DNA from: Prinsepia uniflora
Taxonomy: Eukaryota; Streptophyta; Magnoliopsida; Rosales; Rosaceae
Assembly: GCA_032719365.1 (NCBI GenBank)
Contig: CM064871.1
Span: forward strand, 62,756,416-62,820,415
Length of the DNA stretch: 64,000 nucleotides
Direction: 5' to 3'
In this document: positions 56,273 through 64,000 of the stretch, piece after piece
How the letters are laid out: the number at the start of each line of letters is the position of its first letter
How positions within the stretch are numbered: position 1 is the stretch's first letter
Program-made: the position numbers and the translations under genes
The notes under the pieces: generated by a model
The model's input: only the letters and a program-made list of their open reading frames with translations
Told to the model about the DNA's origin: nothing
The model's database searches: none

Positions 56273-59200
56273 TGACAGTACCCATCCCAATCCCCCCAGG
56301 ATTAACGCGGGATGACCCTGCTCCCGTCTGACACGGAGTGTCAGACAAGGGATACTTCTGACCTTTGCCCTCCCGGGCTATCAGAGTACGCCAGGATCCG
56401 GATGAGGTATGTGATATCTCGATCTCTGCTACAGTCCACACCGTATCCAACCTGAAGGGTATTAAAAACAGAAAGACTGTGAGTGGACAAAAATAAAGAA
56501 TTTATAAAAACATTTCATCAAAGACCTTTATACCCTCCACTAAAAAGCATGCATGCATAGTAAAACCATTTATCCAAACACATATGTTAAAACATCCACA
56601 ATTAGGGTCTCAGCCCCAAAATTCTGTAAATACAAGTTATACGGGCTCCTGCCCAAAACCATTTACAGAAAACCATAACACAGTGAACATATGAGGGATC
56701 TCAGCCCAAATCCATTTATCATTATAAACACAATTCTCCAAAACCAATTGAAATCATGTTTATCCATTATATTCATATCCAGAACCTGTCACGGTAAAAT
56801 AAAGCTACACGTGTGCTAACCGGGGTCTCAAACCCAAGTCTCTCCAGGGTCCACCCAGGTCAATGTCCGTAGATCAATAACCCTCTCTAGAGGTAACGAA
56901 CCATGCCCATCCTGAGAGTAAGGAACCCAACTGGGGGGTGACTCCACTCAGTCAGTGCTCCGTGACTACTCCGGGGTCCACCCAGGCCAACGACCCTCAC
57001 CGGAGGAGACAATCATATATAAAGGATGGAGTATGAAAAACCTTTTGAAATCATTCTTTAAATCTTTCCAGGATTCATGCCCGGCCCCCATAAGCCGTCA
57101 TGAACCATAAAATCTTTTTATGGGTTCATGCCGGTTCCCATAAACCGTCATGACCCGTAAATCCATTTTAAGGATTCATGCCGGTTCCCATAAACCGTCA
57201 TGAACCATAAAAACCATTGGTAACACATAATTGGGTGCTAGGCCCGAATCCACATAGAAACTGGACCTCCGGTCCGAATCGTAAACCAACTGGGCCTCCG
57301 GCCCGATTCCGTAAAGCAAATGGGTCTCGAACCCGAGTTTACCTTTTCAAATCCAAAACCATTTCATTAAACTATTTCCAAAACCATAAGAATGGAAAAT
57401 CAGAGTAAAACCGGAAAATCTCGATTTACGTGCAAGCACGTAAATCGCCTCGAAATACGTGAAACCATATAAATCATGACAGGACCCGTCCCAATCCCAC
57501 TGGGACCACCCGGGGACGTGCCCCGCTCCCGTCTGACAATGACTCTAACATACCAAAATTACCCTTAAATAAAAACCGAATACTTAAATAGATAGATAAC
57601 GTACAACCACAGTGTTTAAAGCGATACTGTCAGACAAGGGAAAGTAAAATACAACATGTGAGCACGATAGTCAGAGTACATTTATTCGGTGCTCAACCTA
57701 CCCACAAGTGGGTGTACAGGTGCACAGCTAGGCAAACTAAACCTCTGCCTCCTCCTCCGGGTCCTCCTCCTCTATTTCCGTGTCAGGGTCTGGAGGGGTC
57801 AGTAAAACAAGGGTGAGTGGGCCAAAAATATCAGTTTAGAAATCAATTTAATAATAAAATAATCATAAGGTTTTACCCCTCCGTTTTCCAAATCTTGCAT
57901 GCAGTGAAAATATAATATTATAATGAAATCATAACAAATAAACCACAAATAATAATCGAAAGGTGAAACTAACATATCAGTGCACTGTAAAACCCAACCC
58001 AAATGATGTCACGGTTCTAAGGCTACGCGTTGCCACTCAGGGTCTCACACCCGAGACTCTCTAGGTACATCAGCTCCCGGTATCCCGGTCACTGCCCGAG
58101 GTATATAAACATGCCTTCCTGAGAGTAAGCAGCCCAACGGGGGTCAACTCCACTCAGTCAAAGCCCCGTGACTACTCCAGGGTCCACCCAGGCCAACGAC
58201 CCTCCCTGGAGGAGACAATATACACAGGTAGGAAAGTACAGTACAATAACAGTATAGTTTACCCTATGTCCCCCGGACATCCCAAACAAAATCCACATAT
58301 AATCCAGACGGGTCTCATGCCCAAAACATTGTAATAGCAGATATAAACAGTTCATAAGACTCATCGTAATCATAAGTGGAAATAGTAAAACAGTTTATGC
58401 ATGCAAGCCTTTTATAAATCAAACAGCCCACTCACTCTCGGTCCTTGCTGCTCAACGATCTCTATAAACCTGTATTATTATTCCTGAGGGTTACTTAAGG
58501 ACCCTATAACATCAATACCAAGACCCTAGAACAGATCCGCCTCAAAATCGCATCCCGGGCACTATTCCCGGTGCTTCAAACCCCATTTTGACTAACATAA
58601 CGATCTCCGATCGACACGAAACCACCTCCATTGGATCCGTATCGTCGAAACCTTGAAAATGGTACTGGCCCCACCAAAATCACTGTTCACACGCGCCCCC
58701 ACGCGCCTGGTCAACGGGTGGGTCAACGCTGCTACAGTACTGCTGACGTCAGTATGACGTCATCACTGACACTTGTTAGGTGACACGTGGCATGTTCTGA
58801 TTGGTCCCTGGTCTGATAATATCTGACAGGATGACGTCATCATGACGTCAGAAGTGACGTCAGCATGATGACGTCATCATGCTACAGTACCGGGTCAGAC
58901 CCGTTTGACTGGAACCGGGTCGCCGTCGACCCACGGCTTGACCCGATTCCACCGTACGATTCCGGCCACCATTTTCGACGGGGTTCATCCCTATAGGGTC
59001 GTCTAGGTCTGTTCTATGGTTCTACAACCTCAAAACGGAAAGAAAACGGGAAGAAACGTACCAGTCCGTCGTTGAAACTCACGGCTAACGTCCGATCGTC
59101 TTCTCCGGCGATCCACGCCGTTTCCGTCGTCCAAACCGGTCCTGATCAACTCGTCTCTCACCCTAGGACATTTCTAACATCACACAATCAATTTCCTAGC

Positions 59201-61961
59201 ACTAAAACACGTTGGTTCGAAACAGGGGGGTAAAAACGGGTTCTCGGGTTTTGGGTCTTACCGCCGCCGTCACGCTGCCGTAGCCCTCGTCGTCGTCCAG
59301 TTGTGCTTCTGGGGTCCTCATGGTGCAGACTGGAGCTTCCCCTGCGTCGAGGTGGTGTGGCTGTCGAGGTTTGCTTCTTGGACCCGTTTCCTTAGCATTT
59401 CGGGTCGTGTTTTTGGACGAGATTTTCAGGCAGGAAAATGGGCTGGTGGTCGCCGGTGTTACACGGTGATGATCAGTGGGTGATGGTGGTGCTGTGGGTG
59501 GTCGTCTGGTGTGATGAGGATGGCTGGTTCGTGTGTTTAGATGGAGAGAAAATGAGAAGAAGTGCACGGGTTGTGGGGGGGGGGGGGGATGAATGTGTGT
59601 TTGTGTGTTTGAGTGAAACAGATAGAGGATCATCGTGCATGAATAAGGAAATCAGATGAAAATGAAGGGCTGGATGCATTTGGGCAGAAGATCCAAGTGC
59701 TGGAAACAAATGGAGGGAAAAATAAATAATATAAAAATGAATTAAATAGTGTAATGTGCTTTATTGGAATAGTGTGGGCTTGGATGGGTGACACTTGTCA
59801 CTAATCCACTGGTTTGATTTAAATATTAGGTTGGCACGGATTCCCGTAATAAATTAATATTTTATTCCGTTGTTCTCGGTTCGTAAATTCCGCTAAAACG
59901 CTTCCTTGACCATAACTCCTTCATACGAACTCCGATTTCAGCGTGCCGCCTGTCTATGGATTGACGTCCCGACCTACGTCATAGTCATGGGTCAAAGTCC
60001 AAATTGTTTCCCGGGTCAAAAGTCAAAGTTTCCCCCCTTCAGGGGCAAAATAGTCTTTTTATATTAAAATATTATTATTCTCGGTTCGGGTCGTTACAAA
60101 TCACAAGCATCCAAATCAACATCATAAAATCATATTCATAATCCATTTGGAAATCCAAAACCATTTCATTTAGACCAGTAAAGACATACAGCTCCGTATA
60201 GGCACCGTATAGGGCCGAAACCTCGAAATACGTGCCTATACGTAACCACACATCCAAATGCACTCATGGAATCACAAACAAGTATTTAAAACATATAATA
60301 AACATTTATGCATGCACCAATTTAGAAAACAAGGTCCACTCACAGACCGTCCGAGATGCCGCCTCGATTTGCGTGCCATAGGCTCTCCCGAGCCGATCAC
60401 TGTCACCGGGACTCCCAAACCTGTCCAAATTTTAATAGAAGGTTAATAACTACTTAATTAACCTCCCATCAAAGCCCCGTAATTTTCCCGAACTTTTAAC
60501 TATTTTTAAACCGACCCTAAACCTTCCGACACCCCGAAAACTATCGAAACGATGTCCAATTGACACGAGACCAGTCCCAAAATCTTCGTTACATCGAATA
60601 GAAGATTTCCTGTGTTGAACACTTTCCCAAATTATGGCCCACGGGCCCTCACGAGCCCCTAGAAAGTCAAAAACACAGTTCATCGTCATCCTCCTCAGAA
60701 CTGAACCAGTTACTATTCATGGGCACTGTTCACCGCACGGTTTTCTCGGGTTTTCGGACTGATTCGGGGTCCATTTGGTCCCATTTTAATCCCTAAATTC
60801 CTATTTCTTCATTTCCTATCTAATCCAATCCCTAAAACTAAGAAAAACCACCCGAAACCAAGTTTCCATCCGCCATCAATGGTGGCCGGATTTTCTCCGG
60901 CCGTTCACGGCCATTTCCGGCCATCCCAAGCCCCAAAACTAATCCCATTATACTCCTATAGTCCCCAGAAATGTTTCTCAATCCTTAGAATCGAACAAAA
61001 ACTAACGAAACCGAAATTTGAATTTTTGGGCATTTTCTTACCTCACTGGTTCACCCGCCGTGAGCCACCATGGCCGGCCGTCGTGTCCTCCTCATCATCA
61101 CCGTCATTCCTCCAAGTCACTCACAAGATTAATGGTGAGGTGTGGTGGTATGTATGTGGTGTGGTTTGTTCGAAGAACAAAGAAGAAAATGAAGAAAATG
61201 GAGAAGTATGAAAAAAATGGGAGGTTTCGGGTTTGTGTGTTTGGGGAAGGGGAAAATGTTAAGCTGATGAGGGAGATGAGGATTTAATGGATGGTGAGGA
61301 TCTAAGGGATTAAATGGAATAAAAGGGCCAAGATTGAATGATGGAAAGATTAATTATAAAATAATAATTATATTAATATTTAATTAACTAGATCTACAAT
61401 TTAGGGGTATTGACCAATAGGATGAGTGACACTTGTCACTCATCCATGGGACCCACTGAAAATATCTTGGCCAATCAGATTTTGCCAAATCATCCCGTCT
61501 CGAAGTACGTGCATAGTGAAATCGAACTTCCGTGACCTATAACTTCCCTGTTCGAAGTCTGATTTCAGCGTGCCGCCTACCTATGGATTCGTATCGTCCT
61601 TATTTACGTAATAGTCCTCGGCCCTCGGCCATCGGACATCCTGGTCAAAAAGTCAACTTTTGACCCCATTTAACCAAAATTACCAAAATGCCCCTAAACT
61701 TCCGAACGTCATAAATTCCTCCTCGAACGTCGGAATTGAACGTGCCAACTGTCTATGAACTCGTGACGTCACGAACTACGTCACAGCCATCGGTCAAAGT
61801 TCGTTTGACCGCCCGAATGAAAAGTCAACGTTTTGCCACGACTAGGGGCAAAACGGTCATTTTGCATCGTTCGTCCGATTTCGCTCTACTGATCACGGAT
61901 TAGCCTCACTAATCGTGATTAGTCACTAATCTAATCATGGAATTTGGGACGGGTTGTTACA
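56273..61961 (-). mobile_element. Reverse solo LTR, family B, split by another LTR
   Basis: The + strand edges are TGACAGTACCC and GGGTTGTTACA, with CATTG on both sides (56268-56272 and 61962-61966). Without the inner LTR and its duplicated site it is 3062 bp, close to 16456-19674, and shares the same minisatellites in reverse (57070-57350). It has no interior. Confidence 0.92.
57477..60098 (-). mobile_element. Reverse solo LTR, family D (2622 bp)
   Basis: The + strand edges are TGACAGGACCCG and CGGGTCGTTACA, flanked by AATCA (57472-57476 and 60099-60103). Same family as the Gypsy-1 3' LTR, including the TGACGTCA cluster (58743-58881), the near-palindrome at 59783 and the AGACAGGCGG-like block at 59940. 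The minus-strand ORF at 59202-59633 is the CCA/Pro-rich transcript start region also seen at 4450-4710, not a gene. Confidence 0.93.
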
Positions 61962-61966
61962 CATTG

Positions 61967-64000
61967 GGATTTGTGTCCATAGGAATTTGGACACCAGACC
62001 TTCTCTGGACGGTTATGGAACTCTCACTCACCGTCTCACTTGGTTTTAAAAATGGTTGCACGATTTTGGCCGTAAAGAAAAACAGAGACCGTGAGCTTTA
62101 ACCCCTACATACCTGTACAATTCCTCATCCCTGACCCGTGATCCGTGAAGGAAAAAGTGCAAGGAAAGTGAGATGATGATGGTGGTAGCCACGGTAGGGC
62201 ACGACAACGATGGTAAATTCGAAACCGTGAGATTCTATTTGAATTTGAAAAACGGTAACTTGTGATTTCCTGGTTGTTGATCGATTCTAATTGGTGGAAG
62301 GTGTTTTTGGAGATCCAGGGAGTCGAATAAGTCTGGTTTCGAGGCCTGTGATAGACGGTAAGTGGCAATTCCTATGAAATGTCATGTTTTAATTGAAAAT
62401 GAAAACTTGAGTTTTGAAGGTTAATACTCCAATTGGTTGATCAGGTGAGGTTCTAGACCTTAAGACGAAGCTGTTGGGCTTGGAACCATGGCCAACGGTA
62501 GCCGGAATCACAAGAACACAAAGAAGAAAAACTGGACTTTTGGTTATTTGTTTGGAAGGTATGATCCAGACCTCGATTTCGTGTTTTGAAGTCATAGATG
62601 TGTAGGAAATTACTGGACGAAGGTATAAGATTAAACGACTTTGAAAAAGATGAAGAAATGGATGGCGAACTGGTCTCACCGGGTCGGGTTGGACCGGGCT
62701 AAACCAGACCAGTCTGAACTGGATTTTCTGAGGTTGAAGATCATGAATAGTATTGGAACGTGGCTCCCACGCGTAGTACCTTTGGGCGCGCGCGTGGCTC
62801 CCACGCGCAGCTCCTTTGGGCGGCGCATGGCACCCCTTTTGGAGAAGTTTTCAACATGACTTTTCAAGGATTCGATGTAACGAACATTTTGGGACTGGTT
62901 TCGAGTCGATCGGACATCGTTTCGATATAGTTCGGGATGTTCGAAGGTTTAAGGGCTAGTTTAAAATAGTTAAAAATTCAGAAAAAATTACGGGGATTTA
63001 GTGGAAGTATATTGAAGTGGTTAGTGACCTTAGAATGTATTATGGACAGGTTCGGGAAGTCCTGTGATAGTGGATTAGCCGGGAAGGCGTATTGCACACG
63101 TATCGAGGCGGCAACGAGGATGGTCTGTGAGTGGACTTTGCTTTCTAAATTATGATGCATGCATAAATGTTTTATATGTTTTCTATATGTGATTTCTATG
63201 ATTATGATTGTAATATCTATGATTTATGATTTGCACGTATTTCGAGACATTTTACGTATTTACATGTTTTACGAGATTATGGTTTTATGATATGATTTGA
63301 TAATGGTTTCGATACTATGATTTTGGGCTTTGAATTATGATTTGATTTCAATGGTTTATAAATGGATTTGCAAACGTGATTTCGATAAACGTGATTTCTG
63401 GATTTGGATGCGGAATGATGATTTCGGATTCGGATTGGGATTCGGAATGGTGATTTCGGATACGTATTTGGACATGGATTTATGGATTTGGATTTGAAAT
63501 ATGAAATGATTTGAAAATGGTTTTTATTGGGATTTGCTGGATCTGGTTTTGGGTTTAAAGATCCGGATATGATATGTGACGGAGGCGGGCCTGGATATGT
63601 GATCTGGGTTTAAAGACCCAGTGAGTTTAAAGTCTCGGTTATTGTGATTTCCCCCGGAGGCCTATTGATTTTAAAGACTCAGATTGATATTGAGGCCTGT
63701 TGAGTTTAAAGACTCGGATATATATTGAGTTTAAAGACTCGGTTGAGATCTAGCATGTTCGATTGATGGAAATGTGTTTTAAATAATTTTGAATTTCTGT
63801 GATACACTGATGGTTTTCCAATGGTTTTCAGATGTTTTGGGCTGAGTTCCCGCACTTTGGTTGTGCTTTATGGTTTTGGGCTAAGGCCCGGGATTTCAGA
63901 AAAGGAAATGATTTATGGTTTTGATAAACAGTTTTATTATCTTGGAAATGAAATGGTTTTCGAATGCATGCATTATTTTTACGTGGAGGGTATAAATGTC
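61967..64000 (+). repeat. Family B LTR (+), second part, running off the window
   Basis: Resumes after CATTG and matches 16700-19410 in outline: GTAACGAACATTTTGGGACTG at 62877 against 17815, the splice of TTCAGAAAAA, and the later TATGGTTTTGGGCT text. In this copy the minisatellite is built from TTTAAAGACTCGG units (63590-63730). It should end ~250 bp beyond the window. Confidence 0.85.

Noticed and set aside
1..64000. tRNA genes, CRISPR arrays, bacterial operons
   Set aside because: No cloverleaf sequence with A and B boxes was seen, no spaced identical repeats of the CRISPR kind, and the genes have plant introns.

Overview
The window is nuclear DNA of a flowering plant, most likely a eudicot. 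It holds two intron-bearing plant genes inside a thick nest of retrotransposons. The genes are a chloroplast DExH RNA helicase (ISE2/DExH15 type, + strand, 32540-37315) and a SIN3-like co-repressor scaffold (- strand, 42302-51320). They converge on a ~5 kb stretch of repeats. Both were assembled here exon by exon, with GT-AG introns and an unbroken frame (about 1175 and 1442 residues).

Left block (1-31765): (i) a decayed + strand Ty3/gypsy chromovirus-type element with its 3' LTR (1-6562), sitting in an older reverse-oriented LTR that ends at 8679; (ii) a dead LINE (about 8820-10643, resuming at 28470-28563) interrupted by a 622 bp hAT-like MITE; (iii) a large - strand gypsy element (10644-28464, target duplication ACAAA) inside that LINE. 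The second gypsy contains a complete Cassandra-type TRIM with 5S-like LTRs (15349-16130, duplication AATCC), a 3.2 kb solo LTR (16456-19674, ATATT), a 1.6 kb solo LTR (21273-22916, GTAGT), a second, split hAT MITE, and a 1.8 kb near-identical inverted duplication (10309-12108 and 12857-14657). Then come an unrelated 3' LTR with part of its interior (28569-31438) and an LTR stub (31439-about 31765).

Gene block (32540-51320 plus the promoter of the SIN3 gene): ISE2; a 5'-truncated LINE tail with poly(A) (37660-38246); an inverted pair of ~178 bp tandem-repeat arrays (about 38390-41500) that resembles a foldback element; a short second copy of an ISE2 exon segment (41689-41775); and the SIN3-like gene, whose first intron carries a triplicated ~350 bp unit.

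Right block (51960-64000): AT-rich DNA with a MITE, a repeat full of ATATCG motifs surrounding a broken gene fragment, then three LTRs nested in one another: a + strand LTR from 55911, split by a reverse solo LTR 56273-61961 (CATTG), itself split by a reverse solo LTR 57477-60098 (AATCA). All TSDs were read directly from the sequence.

The most interesting signals are the inverted duplication that could make hairpin RNA against its own LTR family, the foldback-like array beside ISE2 with an ISE2 fragment at its edge, the nearly perfect palindrome with a CACGTG or CACTTG core shared by otherwise divergent LTR families, and the dense TGACGTCA and TTGAC sites inside the LTRs. No tRNA gene, complete rRNA gene or CRISPR array was seen.
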